Assembly (NCBI GenBank): GCA_022013695.1
Contig: JAKLPS010000033.1
Coordinates: 38,857 to 102,856 of the forward strand
Direction of reading: 5' to 3'
Source: Weeksellaceae bacterium
GTDB taxonomy: Bacteria; Bacteroidota; Bacteroidia; Flavobacteriales; Weeksellaceae
Length of the DNA: 64,000 bases
The notes below the pieces were generated by a model. The model worked only from the letters and a program-made list of their open reading frames with translations. It did no database searches and was not told the DNA's origin. Positions 17,551-25,561 of this stretch are shown here, piece after piece. The position numbers and the translations under genes were made by a program. Every line of letters starts with the position of its first letter. Within the stretch, counting starts at the first letter, position 1.

Positions 17551-18230
17551 TGTGCAATCCTTTGAAAAAATTATTCAGTTTAATATTGATAAATATGGCG
17601 CTTGCGACCTTTGCCCAGGCAACGCCAGATCTTTTACCCGCGTTGATTCCGAAAAAAATCAATCAAAAATTCGGTTATATAAATCCGAAAGGGCAAGTAA
17701 TCATCCGGCCCGAATATCGCCTTGCAACCTTCTTTTCCGAAGATTGCAACTTGCTCAATTCATCCAATAGAAAAGTGAGGATCTACGGCAGCGCAGCATT
17801 TGCAACGGTGGAAAAAGACAGCCTCTCCTACCGGATTAATAAGAAGGGAATCCGCGTTTATCAGTACAAAAATACGGATTTGGGAAAATGTTCTGCGCCG
17901 TATGAACTTCACAAGTACAAAGCCTTCTCACTCAGCGGAAAGTACGGCCTGGTAAGCAAGGACAGCATCGATCTTGGTGGGTACAAAGATTTCGACATCT
18001 ATCCACAGTATCAAATGATGATGATCTTGGAGAGCGACCGGGAAAACCCCATGATCGTGGCAGTCCGGAACAATCGTTTTGGCATCGTCGATAGGCAGAA
18101 TAAGGTTATCATTCCCTTTGTTTATGCGGATATCAAGATGAATCTTTCCTGGAAAACAGCCCATCTTTTCGAGGTTTCTTACGATGGTAAAAATTACTTT
18201 TTCGTAGACCAGCATAATAAAGCCTATTGA
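17550..18230 (+). CDS. Exported WG-repeat protein
   Basis: A 226-residue protein with an N-terminal signal peptide (LFSLILINMALATFAQA). At least three degenerate WG-like repeats follow: FGYINPKGQVIIRPEYRLA, KYGLVSKDSID and RFGIVDRQNKVIIPFVYADI. WG repeats form beta structures of unknown function in secreted or surface proteins. It shares an overlapping TAATG junction with the DUF2752 gene. Probably periplasmic. Confidence 0.78.
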   Translation: MCNPLKKLFSLILINMALATFAQATPDLLPALIPKKINQKFGYINPKGQVIIRPEYRLATFFSEDCNLLNSSNRKVRIYGSAAFATVEKDSLSYRINKKGIRVYQYKNTDLGKCSAPYELHKYKAFSLSGKYGLVSKDSIDLGGYKDFDIYPQYQMMMILESDRENPMIVAVRNNRFGIVDRQNKVIIPFVYADIKMNLSWKTAHLFEVSYDGKNYFFVDQHNKAY

Positions 18231-18253
18231 ATTCAAAAATAATTGTAATTTTG
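18227..18253 (+). promoter_or_regulatory. Promoter of the TPP-riboswitch transcript
   Basis: Exact -7 box TAATTTTG at 18246-18253, with TTG at 18227-18229 (spacing 16 nt, slightly short). Transcription would begin around 18259-18261, immediately before the riboswitch aptamer, which supports the assignment. Confidence 0.7.
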
Positions 18254-18261
18254 TACTAAGA

Positions 18262-18410
18262 AATTTAAGGGGTGCTGTAAAAAGCTGAGATTATACCCAA
18301 TGAACCTGGAACGGATAATGCCGTTTAGGGATTTAATGAAAAAAGGATGTTCCATAAGTTTGTTTTTCATTATTAAATCTTCATTGACAATTCTGTAACG
18401 CCCCTTTTAT
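18262..18410 (+). promoter_or_regulatory. TPP (thiamine pyrophosphate) riboswitch with expression platform
   Basis: The aptamer contains the THI-box landmarks in order: GGGGTGCT (from 18269), CTGAGA (18285-18290), ACCC (18295-18298), TGAACCTGG, GGATAATGCC (18313-18322) and TAGGGA (18326-18331). P3 is GCT/AGC, P5 AACG/CGTT and P4 CCT/AGG. Downstream, GATTTAA-TGAAAAA (18330-18343) can pair with TTTTTCA-TTA-TTAAATC (18363-18379), using the 3' strand of the weak P1. CGCCCCTT (18399-18406) can pair with AAGGGGTG (18267-18274), competing with P2. Ligand binding presumably switches between these forms and lowers expression of the downstream receptor. Confidence 0.93.
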
Positions 18411-18446
18411 TCTAAATTAATTTTAACCATCAAAATTTTTTTAAGA

Positions 18447-20549
18447 ATGAAAGGTTTACTTTTTTTAGGAGTCTTCGTTGCTCCATTCTATTTTTCACAA
18501 ACCAAAGATTCTGCGAAGGTTACAAGCATTCAGGCCGTAGAATTTACCAAGAGGACGCCAGTTGCAAAGTCCATTATCAATATAGAAAAAGATCTTGCCG
18601 AGAAAAATCTGGGTCAGGATCTTCCGATTCTATTGAAAAATCAAATGTCCGTGGTTTCTACATCGGATGCCGGAAATGGAGTTGGCTACACGGGTTTCCG
18701 GATCCGAGGCACTGCTGGCGCCAGCATCAATGTGATGATGAATGGCGTTCCGTACAACGATTCCGAATCGCAAGGCACCTATTTCGTAGATGTCCCGGAT
18801 CTTGCAAGTTCTGCTTCGCAAATCGTGATTCAGCGCGGTGTCGGGAGTTCGTCCAATGGAGTTGCGGCCTTCGGAGCGAGTGTAAATGTGATCACCAAAG
18901 ATCCTGCGGAGTCTTTTTCTGTCCAGACAGACGACTCCTATGGCTCGTTTAATACATATAAATATTCCGCTGAGATTAATTCGGGCAAATTCTGGAAAAA
19001 CCGTTTGTCGGCGACGGGAAGATATACTTACATTCATTCCGACGGTTACATCGACAGAGCACAATCCCAACTGCATTCCTATCATTTTTCGGCCTTGTTT
19101 CAGGAGAAAAACACGGAAATAAGACTGTTGGCCTTTGGCGGGAAGGAAAAAACCTATCAAGCCTGGAATGGCATCGATAGAGACACTTGGGAAACCAATC
19201 CCAAATTCAATTATTCTGGCGCGATCTACGATGCAAATGGTGAAAATATCATCCGTTTTTATGATAATGAGACCGATAATTACACGCAAGATCATTATCA
19301 ACTGTTGTGGAATCAGCGCTTCTCAGACCGATGGAAACTGGAAACCACGGCGCATTACACCAAAGGGAAAGGCTATTATGAAAATTATCGACAAGGCGAC
19401 CCTTTTTCAACCTATAATTTACCCAATCCATTTGTAGATGGCGTAGAAGAAGAGGATTCTGACTTTATCCGAAAGAAATGGCTGAACAATGATTTTTATG
19501 GTGCAATTTCTACTTTGTACGGTAAATTGGGAAACCTGGATCTGAATATAGGAGCGGTGGCCAATCAATATTATGGAAGACATTATGGCAATGTGAGCGG
19601 TGTATTTTTACCAGAAATTTCTGAATACGAATATTACAGAAACCGATCCATCAAAAATGAAGGATCCGGTTTTGCAAAAGCGATTTATAAATTAGGAAAA
19701 TTCGAAATTTTCGGAGATCTTCAATTAAGAAATATCGATTATGATACCAAAATCTTATTGGCAGGCGATTCGGAAGGCGCAAATCTGAATAGAAAATGGA
19801 CTTTTTTCAGTCCAAAAGCGGGCGTCAATTATAATTTGGCAAGCGGAAAAGTATTCCTGTCGTATGCCAACGCCCATCGAGAACCAAACCGCGACGACCT
19901 TGTTGCAAATCCCGACACAAAGCCAGAAACGCTGCACGACTTCGAGGCTGGATTTGAAAAGCAGATTGGAAGAGTAGCGTTCACTGCAAACGCCTATTAT
20001 ATGTATTACGAAGATCAACTGGTTCTGAACGGGCAAATTAATAACGTGGGCGAATTCATCCGTACCAATAGTGGCAAGAGCTACAGAACTGGGATTGAAT
20101 TGGGGATTTTGGCCAGGATTTCCGGCAAGTGGCAGTTATCGGCCAATGCCACTTTGAGTTCAAATAAAAATAAAGAATTCATCTCAGAGACCAGCGCTGG
20201 ACTGGTGAATTATGGAAAGACTGACCTCTCTTTTTCACCAAATGTGATTGCCAACGGAAATATCTCTTATGCACCGACGCAAAATTTGAAACTTGGGATT
20301 ACAGCTCAGTATGTGGGCGAGCAATTTTTGGATAATGCGGGGAACAAGCTCAATCAACTGCCCGATTATTTGGTTCCTGATTTTAATATTTCTTATAAAT
20401 TACCGTTTGCAAAAAATGATGTGATTTTGAGATTCTTATTAAATAATTTCACAGATATCAAGTATGTCAACAACGGTTTTAGTGGGCCGTACTATTTCGC
20501 TCAGGCCGGGATTAACTTTATGTTTGGGCTCTCTATAAAAGTAAAATAA
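18447..20549 (+). CDS. TonB-dependent outer-membrane receptor, probably for thiamine or a derivative
   Basis: A 700-residue receptor. It has a signal peptide, an N-terminal plug (FRIRGTAGASINVMMNGVPY, then VDVPDLASSASQIVIQRGVGSSSNG) and a 22-strand-type barrel ending in an aromatic/hydrophobic strand (INFMFGLSIKV). There is no carboxypeptidase-like N-terminal extension. The TPP riboswitch in its leader points to uptake of thiamine or a thiamine derivative across the outer membrane, as inferred for TPP-regulated receptors of Bacteroidota. No PnuT-like inner-membrane transporter or thiamine gene is adjacent. Substrate is inferred only from regulation. Confidence 0.92.
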   Translation: MKGLLFLGVFVAPFYFSQTKDSAKVTSIQAVEFTKRTPVAKSIINIEKDLAEKNLGQDLPILLKNQMSVVSTSDAGNGVGYTGFRIRGTAGASINVMMNGVPYNDSESQGTYFVDVPDLASSASQIVIQRGVGSSSNGVAAFGASVNVITKDPAESFSVQTDDSYGSFNTYKYSAEINSGKFWKNRLSATGRYTYIHSDGYIDRAQSQLHSYHFSALFQEKNTEIRLLAFGGKEKTYQAWNGIDRDTWETNPKFNYSGAIYDANGENIIRFYDNETDNYTQDHYQLLWNQRFSDRWKLETTAHYTKGKGYYENYRQGDPFSTYNLPNPFVDGVEEEDSDFIRKKWLNNDFYGAISTLYGKLGNLDLNIGAVANQYYGRHYGNVSGVFLPEISEYEYYRNRSIKNEGSGFAKAIYKLGKFEIFGDLQLRNIDYDTKILLAGDSEGANLNRKWTFFSPKAGVNYNLASGKVFLSYANAHREPNRDDLVANPDTKPETLHDFEAGFEKQIGRVAFTANAYYMYYEDQLVLNGQINNVGEFIRTNSGKSYRTGIELGILARISGKWQLSANATLSSNKNKEFISETSAGLVNYGKTDLSFSPNVIANGNISYAPTQNLKLGITAQYVGEQFLDNAGNKLNQLPDYLVPDFNISYKLPFAKNDVILRFLLNNFTDIKYVNNGFSGPYYFAQAGINFMFGLSIKVK

Positions 20550-20611
20550 AATTTTTATCATTGATTATCAATAGGTTATAATAATTAATATTAAATTTTG
20601 TCGATTTTTAT

Positions 20612-20640
20612 TTGTTGGTTTAAAATTAATGTTAGATTTA
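20612..20640 (+). promoter_or_regulatory. Putative promoter for the small T9SS protein
   Basis: TTG (20612-20614), an 18-nt spacer, then TAGATTTA (20633-20640), one mismatch from TAnnTTTG. It would give a leader of about 60 nt before the ATG at 20710. Confidence 0.45.
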
Positions 20641-20709
20641 CAAAGGGTTCATACTGCATTTGTGAGATGCAGGTGACTTAATTAATATAGACCTTAAAAA
20701 TTTACAATT

Positions 20710-21378
20710 ATGAGAAAATTTTATTTTCTGGGACTTGCTTTATTAGCGAGTGTCATTGCTTTCGGGCAACTTACTTACACCGTCAACAGCGGCGTTTACA
20801 AACTAACGTACGGGAAAACCGGCGATTGGAGTTTCTACAATCCTCAAAGTGCACCAACTTTCTACGTTCACGTCTGGTCTTCGCAAACCGATGGTGACAA
20901 TGATAAAGGTAATTTTGATGATGCTTGGAGTAATTCTAACACCACCATGAACTGGGATTCAGTTGAGAATGCGTACGTTGGAACCATTGATCTGAACACG
21001 AAACTTTTCACCAACTCTAACAACATTATGCCCCAAGGAACGATTGTGCAAAGAATTGGTATCGTTTTCAAAAACCAAATGAATGGTGCAACCGCTCAAT
21101 CTGCGGACAAAGACTTGGACGGCCCAACCACGCTTTCAAGCTTAGGCGTTTCTGACATCAATGGAAAATCTAAATCTCAAGTTGCTGCAGGTCAATTATT
21201 TACTTCCGTCAAAGGAAATATAGATCTGACGGTGTACGATTTTGGAGGTAAAGTCATTAAAACAATTAAGGTGAATGCCAATGGCACTCCGATCGATCTT
21301 AACATGTCTCAAAAGGGATTATTCTTACTTCAGATTTCTGGAAACAATGTTTCGGAAGTCGTAAAATTTGCTAACTAG
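20710..21378 (+). CDS. Secreted protein with T9SS type A sorting domain
   Basis: A 222-residue protein. It has an N-terminal signal peptide (ending VIAFGQ), a central domain of about 120 residues rich in Trp, Asn and Asp (FYVHVWSSQTDGDNDKGNF), and a C-terminal T9SS sorting domain (VYDFGGKVIKTIKV to VVKFAN). The central part vaguely resembles carbohydrate-binding beta-sandwich modules of SusE-like or starch-binding type, but I cannot name a family. It follows the TPP-regulated receptor by 160 nt with its own promoter-like sequence. Likely exported to the surface or medium. Confidence 0.8.
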   Translation: MRKFYFLGLALLASVIAFGQLTYTVNSGVYKLTYGKTGDWSFYNPQSAPTFYVHVWSSQTDGDNDKGNFDDAWSNSNTTMNWDSVENAYVGTIDLNTKLFTNSNNIMPQGTIVQRIGIVFKNQMNGATAQSADKDLDGPTTLSSLGVSDINGKSKSQVAAGQLFTSVKGNIDLTVYDFGGKVIKTIKVNANGTPIDLNMSQKGLFLLQISGNNVSEVVKFAN

Positions 21379-21403
21379 GCCTTAATTTTTCATATCAAAT
21401 TCA

Positions 21404-21438
21404 AAAGCTTGCTGTAAAAAGCAGGCTTTAATATTTTC
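21404..21438 (+). terminator. Rho-independent terminator after the small T9SS gene
   Basis: AAAGCTTGCT (21404-21413) pairs with AGCAGGCTTT (21420-21429) with one G-U pair; loop GTAAAA; followed by AATATTTT. Confidence 0.75.
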
Positions 21439-21457
21439 TGAAAGCCCGAAAAATATG

Positions 21458-21465
21458 TAGTTTTG
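21458..21465 (+). promoter_or_regulatory. Putative -7 box very close to the start of the HU-CCDC81-like gene
   Basis: TAGTTTTG exactly matches TAnnTTTG and ends 5 nt before the ATG at 21471. If active, the transcript would begin at or near the start codon. The preceding terminator means the gene needs its own promoter. Confidence 0.45.
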
Positions 21466-21470
21466 TGGCA

Positions 21471-22145
21471 ATGAATTTTGAACATCATATCTATCAATAT
21501 CTTCTGAAACATCGCCTGGCGGAGGTTCCTGATTTTGGCGTTTTTGAGATTTCCAAAGAGCCTGCTAAAATAGATGCCGAAAACGCTGTGATTATGCCAC
21601 CAAAGGAAATCGTTACGTTTCGGCATCAGCCCGCTGTTTTTGATAACCATCTGGCCAAATATATCGCAGAAGAGACAGATAGCAACCTTTTCACCGTTCA
21701 GATGGAGCTGAAAGATGAGGTTACGAAGTGGATTCAAAAATTGAAAATTGAAAAAAGTCTATATCTGGAGAATTTGGGTTTCTTTTTATTGGATGAGCAG
21801 AACAACATCGCTAAGGCAAATGATTCCGATGATGTTTTCGGCTTAGAATCTATCCATCTTCAAAATTTCAAGAAAACTTTTCCGGTTAAGAAAGATGCTG
21901 AATCCGAAGATTATGCCTTGAATAAAGCGGTTATTTGGACTTTTCTGTTACTCCTTATTTTAGGCACAGCCTCACTTTTCCTCTTTGGCGATCGGGACTT
22001 GATATTTGGGAAGTCGTCTCAAATTCCTTCAAAAAAAATCACCTCAAAAACCGAAGTTCAAAAAGCTTGGTCAGCTCCAAAAAAAGACCCAATCAAAGAC
22101 AGTACAAAAACGATAAAAAATGCTAAAGTCCAAAAAATCAAGTGA
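21471..22145 (+). CDS. HU-CCDC81-like domain membrane protein
   Basis: A 224-residue protein. The N-terminal half (FEHHIYQYLLKHRLAEVPDFGVF to LYLENLGFF) resembles the bacterial CCDC81-like HU domains, which occur in tandem in Bacteroidota and are usually followed by a transmembrane helix and a SPOR domain. Here a single helix follows (about residues 165-182, WTFLLLLILGTASLFLF), then only a short basic tail, so no SPOR domain is present. The ATG at 21471 is preferred to the GTG at 21465, which lies inside a promoter-like box. A link to the cell envelope or division is inference. Confidence 0.7.
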   Translation: MNFEHHIYQYLLKHRLAEVPDFGVFEISKEPAKIDAENAVIMPPKEIVTFRHQPAVFDNHLAKYIAEETDSNLFTVQMELKDEVTKWIQKLKIEKSLYLENLGFFLLDEQNNIAKANDSDDVFGLESIHLQNFKKTFPVKKDAESEDYALNKAVIWTFLLLLILGTASLFLFGDRDLIFGKSSQIPSKKITSKTEVQKAWSAPKKDPIKDSTKTIKNAKVQKIK

Positions 22146-22638
22146 TAGCCTTACCGTCATGACCAACATTGTCTTACCCAATGAGACCAATTCGTTAAAA
22201 AATCTGTTTGGTGGCGAGCTGCTGTCCAAGATGGATCGTGCCGCATCCATCTCCGCCGCAAGACATAGCGAAACGAAGGTGGTTACCGCGTCTGTGAATC
22301 ATGTTTCCTTCGATCTCCCGATTCCCGAAGGCGGCATTGTGGTTCTGGAATCCAAAGTTTCCCGTGCCTTCTCCACATCGATGGAGATCTATGTTGATGT
22401 TTGGCTGGATGATCCCATTAAGCAAAAAAAAGTACACACCAACTCGGGCATTTACACTTTTGTAGCAATCGACGACGATGGAAAGCCTGCGAAAGTGCCG
22501 GAAATCGTCCCGGAAACTGACTTGGAAATCGAGCGATTTGCAGGAGCCAAGCGAAGAAAAGAACTGTCATTAATCCTTTCTGGGAGGATGAAACCAACCG
22601 ATTCTGAGGAGCTTAAAAAATTATTCTTAGGCGAGTAA
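22120..22638 (+). CDS. Acyl-CoA thioesterase, hotdog fold (YciA-like)
   Basis: A 172-residue hotdog-fold protein with LFGGELLSKMDRAASISAARH and VVTASVNHVSFDLPI, typical of YciA/BACH-type acyl-CoA thioesterases that hydrolyse acyl-CoA to free acid and CoA. A shortened paralog-like tail follows. Its start lies 26 nt inside the preceding gene in another frame, suggesting translational coupling. The first residues (MLKSKKSSD) are non-conserved, so a later Met (MTNIV, residue 14, position 22159) is a possible true start. Confidence 0.88.
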   Translation: MLKSKKSSDSLTVMTNIVLPNETNSLKNLFGGELLSKMDRAASISAARHSETKVVTASVNHVSFDLPIPEGGIVVLESKVSRAFSTSMEIYVDVWLDDPIKQKKVHTNSGIYTFVAIDDDGKPAKVPEIVPETDLEIERFAGAKRRKELSLILSGRMKPTDSEELKKLFLGE

Positions 22639-22649
22639 TTATTAATATA

Positions 22650-22672
22650 AGCGGGCTTTTTAGCTCGTTTTT
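22650..22672 (+). terminator. Terminator after the thioesterase gene
   Basis: AGCGGGC (22650-22656) pairs with GCTCGTT (22663-22669) using two G-U pairs, followed by a T tract. After it comes a repeat-like tract of CTAATTT/CTAATT units up to the next gene. Confidence 0.6.
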
Positions 22673-22712
22673 CATATCTAACTTCTAATTTCTAATTTCT
22701 AAAGTCTAATTA

Positions 22713-23639
22713 ATGAAAATCCTTCAACTCGATCAAAACCATCCGCTGATTTCGGAACAATTGACTGCCAAAGGTTTTGTGGTAGAAGAAGATTATTCTT
22801 CCAACTATGACGAGATCTTGGAAAAAATTGCTGATTATCAAGGAATTATTATCAGAAGTAGAATCCCATTGGACCAAAATTTCCTGACTAAAGCTTCTCA
22901 CCTCAAATTCATTGCAAGAGTAGGCGCCGGAATGGAAAATATTGATGTCGCAACCGCAACAAAATTGGGCATCAAATTGATCAGTTCGCCCGAGGGCAAC
23001 CGAGATTCTGTTGCAGAGCACGTTGTTGGGATGCTATTGATTTTGATGCACAGATTATTCATAGCTTCCAACGAAGTGAAAAATGGAATTTGGAAACGGG
23101 AAGAAAATCGTGGTGACGAATTGCTGGGAAAAACTTTCGGGATTATCGGTTACGGAAATATGGGAAAAGCTGTTGCTAAGAGATTATCTGGTTTTGGAGT
23201 TGAGGTTATTTTCTACGATATTTTACCCGATCTTTCAGATGAATTTGCAACGCAGGTTTCTTTAGAAGAACTTCAAAAAAGATCAGATGTTTTGAGTCTT
23301 CATATTCCTTTGACTTCCGAAACGCATTATTTGATTGACGAATATTTTATTTCCAAAATGAATAAGAATTTTTATTTCATTAATACAGCGAGAGGGAAAA
23401 ATGTGAAGACAAAAGCGTTGGTAGAAGCGATTGGAGCTGGTAAGATTTTAGGCGCTTGTCTGGACGTTTTGGAATACGAAAAGTCATCATTTGAAAACTT
23501 GGAAGCAGAAAATCAGGATTTGCAATTTCTATTAGATTCAGATAAAGTGATTGTTACGCCTCATATTGCCGGTTGGACGAGTCAGAGTAAAATCAAATTG
23601 GCACAGGTTATTGTGGATAAAATATTAACCGATTTTTAA
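22713..23639 (+). CDS. NAD-dependent D-2-hydroxyacid dehydrogenase (SerA-like, no ACT domain)
   Basis: A 308-residue enzyme with the NAD-binding motif GIIGYGNMGKAVAKRL followed by an acidic residue (FYD). The catalytic triad of the family is visible: Arg in NTARGKN, Glu in LDVLEYE and His in TPHIAGW. It resembles phosphoglycerate dehydrogenase but lacks the C-terminal ACT regulatory domain. No serC is adjacent in this window, so the substrate (3-phosphoglycerate or another 2-hydroxyacid) is uncertain. Confidence 0.88.
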   Translation: MKILQLDQNHPLISEQLTAKGFVVEEDYSSNYDEILEKIADYQGIIIRSRIPLDQNFLTKASHLKFIARVGAGMENIDVATATKLGIKLISSPEGNRDSVAEHVVGMLLILMHRLFIASNEVKNGIWKREENRGDELLGKTFGIIGYGNMGKAVAKRLSGFGVEVIFYDILPDLSDEFATQVSLEELQKRSDVLSLHIPLTSETHYLIDEYFISKMNKNFYFINTARGKNVKTKALVEAIGAGKILGACLDVLEYEKSSFENLEAENQDLQFLLDSDKVIVTPHIAGWTSQSKIKLAQVIVDKILTDF

Positions 23640-23730
23640 GTTTATTTTTAACATGTCTTAAGACAATTCCACCAATTCAAAATTGCATTTTTGTGTTAAC
23701 TTGCGTGCCTCAACGAAGTTTGAAATCCTA

Positions 23731-24984
23731 ATGAATTTTAGAAAAATTATAGTTCCCGTTTTTACCGTGTTATCCGTTTTCGCCTGCAAAAAAGAAAAAG
23801 AATCTGCAGCATCGTACACCTCCAAACTTCCCAACTACGGCAACGTTGATATAGAAAAAGTTTTTGAGCCCGATGAATTGACTTTGCCCAATCAAACTTC
23901 CATTTTGCCACAGATTAATAATTATTATCAGAAAGTTTGGGTAGAAGGAGACCTCAGCGGTGGTCTGCTCGTTGCCAAAGGAAATAGAATTATCTTCGAA
24001 AAATACCGCGGATTTGGCAGAGAAAACGGTGGAATGCCAATCGATGCGAAGACACCACTTCACGTGGCATCCGTCAGCAAAACAATGACGGCAATGGCAG
24101 TTTTAAAATTGGTGGAAGCCGGAAAACTGAAACTCGAAGATAACGTCACTAAATTTTTCCCAGAATTTCCTTATCCTGAAATTACCGTTTTCAGTTTGTT
24201 GTCGCAAAGAAGCGGACTTCCGAAATACGAGCATTTTGATCAAAGCATCAAGCCGGCTCCGGAAGAATTGAAGAAGGAATTTCTCAGCAACCAAGATGTT
24301 GTGGATATGATCATCAAGTACAAGCCCGCTCTCGCAAGACCGTCTAACACTGGATTTATGTACTGCAACACCAATTTTGCACTTCTCGCTTTGATTGTCG
24401 AAAAAGTAACGGCAAGGCCTTTCCCCGAGGCAATGCAGGAAATCCTTTTCAAACCTTTGAAGATGGCTCATACATTCATTTTCCAAAAGAAAGATATTCC
24501 CACCGCTTCACAATCATTTTTTAGTGGTTATAGACTTTATCCGTTGGACAATCTGGATTTGATCTACGGAGACAAAAACGTTTACACCACGCCAAGAGAT
24601 TTGCTTAATTTTTCGGTCGCATTATATTCCAAAGATTTCCTGAAACCGCAACTGAAAGCTAAGATTTTCGAACCTTACAGCAATGAGAAGCAAGGGATCA
24701 ACAATTATGGTTTGGGATTTAGGATGAAGAATTTCGACAATGGCGAGAAACTCACTTATCACAACGGCTGGTGGCACGGCACCAATTCGGTTTTTGCACA
24801 TCTTTTGAAATCCAAGGTTACGATCATTGCTATTGGAAACAAATATTCGGGGAAAGTATATTCTGCTTTGGCGCTATCGGGATTGTTTGAAGATTTCCCG
24901 TTCGAGATGGAAAAATTCAACAGCACGATGAACCTAAATGTTGCTGCTGAAACAGATTCTGCAAATATTAATTCTGGAGATTAA
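23731..24984 (+). CDS. Serine hydrolase, beta-lactamase/class C family lipoprotein
   Basis: A 417-residue protein with an N-terminal lipoprotein-like signal (FRKIIVPVFTVLSVFAC, Cys at residue 17). The SxxK motif is in VASVSKTMTAMAVLKL, YxN in MYCNTNFALLALIVE and a KTG-box equivalent in YHNGWWHGTNS. Family members are penicillin-binding-protein-like esterases or peptidases; true beta-lactamase activity cannot be inferred. I use the ATG at 23731 because an upstream ATG at 23683 would add 16 residues in front of the signal peptide. Confidence 0.88.
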   Translation: MNFRKIIVPVFTVLSVFACKKEKESAASYTSKLPNYGNVDIEKVFEPDELTLPNQTSILPQINNYYQKVWVEGDLSGGLLVAKGNRIIFEKYRGFGRENGGMPIDAKTPLHVASVSKTMTAMAVLKLVEAGKLKLEDNVTKFFPEFPYPEITVFSLLSQRSGLPKYEHFDQSIKPAPEELKKEFLSNQDVVDMIIKYKPALARPSNTGFMYCNTNFALLALIVEKVTARPFPEAMQEILFKPLKMAHTFIFQKKDIPTASQSFFSGYRLYPLDNLDLIYGDKNVYTTPRDLLNFSVALYSKDFLKPQLKAKIFEPYSNEKQGINNYGLGFRMKNFDNGEKLTYHNGWWHGTNSVFAHLLKSKVTIIAIGNKYSGKVYSALALSGLFEDFPFEMEKFNSTMNLNVAAETDSANINSGD

Positions 24985-25046
24985 TCAACGAAGGCACAAA
25001 GAAAAATCCATTGAAGTTAAATGTCGAAAATACTATTTTTAGGTTT

Positions 25047-25502
25047 TTAAAAACTTTTTTTGGTAATCTTATCGTGCGACTTTAGATAGAGCGGGAGTGC
25101 CGCCGAGCCGTACCATTTATAAAGTTCTGCGGCAAAAATTCCGGATTTTACTGAAGGATCTGTCAGCACCAAACTTTCTGCTTCTGCTTTAGTTTTCGCG
25201 TCCAGAATGAAGATGCCGTCGTAATGATTTTCATTTTCTTCAAACATTGGACCCGCGACGATCAGTTTTCCATCTTTAGCCAATTTTCGGATGTTGTCCA
25301 TATGACCTTTCATCAGTTCAGATTTTTTGGCTTTGTCTATGATTTCGGTTTTCCCTTTTTTGAGAATTACGAGGTAATAGACCTTCATTCCGTACTGGTC
25401 TGCACCGAGAGAATCTGCAAGCTTTTGGTCGAAGTTTTTGTGTTGAGCATTCGCCAATGATGAAAATATGATTAAGGAAAGTATTGTGAAAAGTGATTTC
25501 AT
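25047..25502 (-). CDS. Exported YciI-like protein
   Basis: A 151-residue protein with a cleavable signal peptide (FTILSLIIFSSLANAQ) followed by a YciI-like domain (MKVYYLVILKKG, HMDNIRKLAKDGKLIVAGP, and GIFILDAKTKAEAESLVLTDP). YciI proteins are ferredoxin-like folds, usually cytoplasmic; the signal peptide here predicts a periplasmic version. An exact minus-strand -7 box TAACTTTG lies at 25520-25527. The stop codon region overlaps a T/A palindrome that may end both this gene and the convergent hydrolase. Confidence 0.85.
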   Translation of the reverse strand: MKSLFTILSLIIFSSLANAQHKNFDQKLADSLGADQYGMKVYYLVILKKGKTEIIDKAKKSELMKGHMDNIRKLAKDGKLIVAGPMFEENENHYDGIFILDAKTKAEAESLVLTDPSVKSGIFAAELYKWYGSAALPLYLKSHDKITKKSF

Positions 25503-25519
25503 ATCAGTTAAGTTTTTAT

Positions 25520-25527
25520 CAAAGTTA
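25520..25527 (-). promoter_or_regulatory. Putative -7 box for the YciI-like gene
   Basis: Minus-strand TAACTTTG, an exact TAnnTTTG match, 18 nt upstream of the start codon. No clear TTG -33 box was seen. Confidence 0.45.
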
Positions 25528-25561
25528 AATATTAAAATGATAGGCTATATTTTCTCATCAA

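Noticed and set aside
23731..24984. Calling the serine hydrolase an antibiotic-resistance beta-lactamase
   Set aside because: The family is dominated by esterases and PBP-like peptidases; motifs do not prove beta-lactam hydrolysis.
24985..25060. Strong terminator between the serine hydrolase and YciI genes
   Set aside because: Only an A/T palindrome without GC stem is present; mentioned in the YciI entry but not listed as a terminator.
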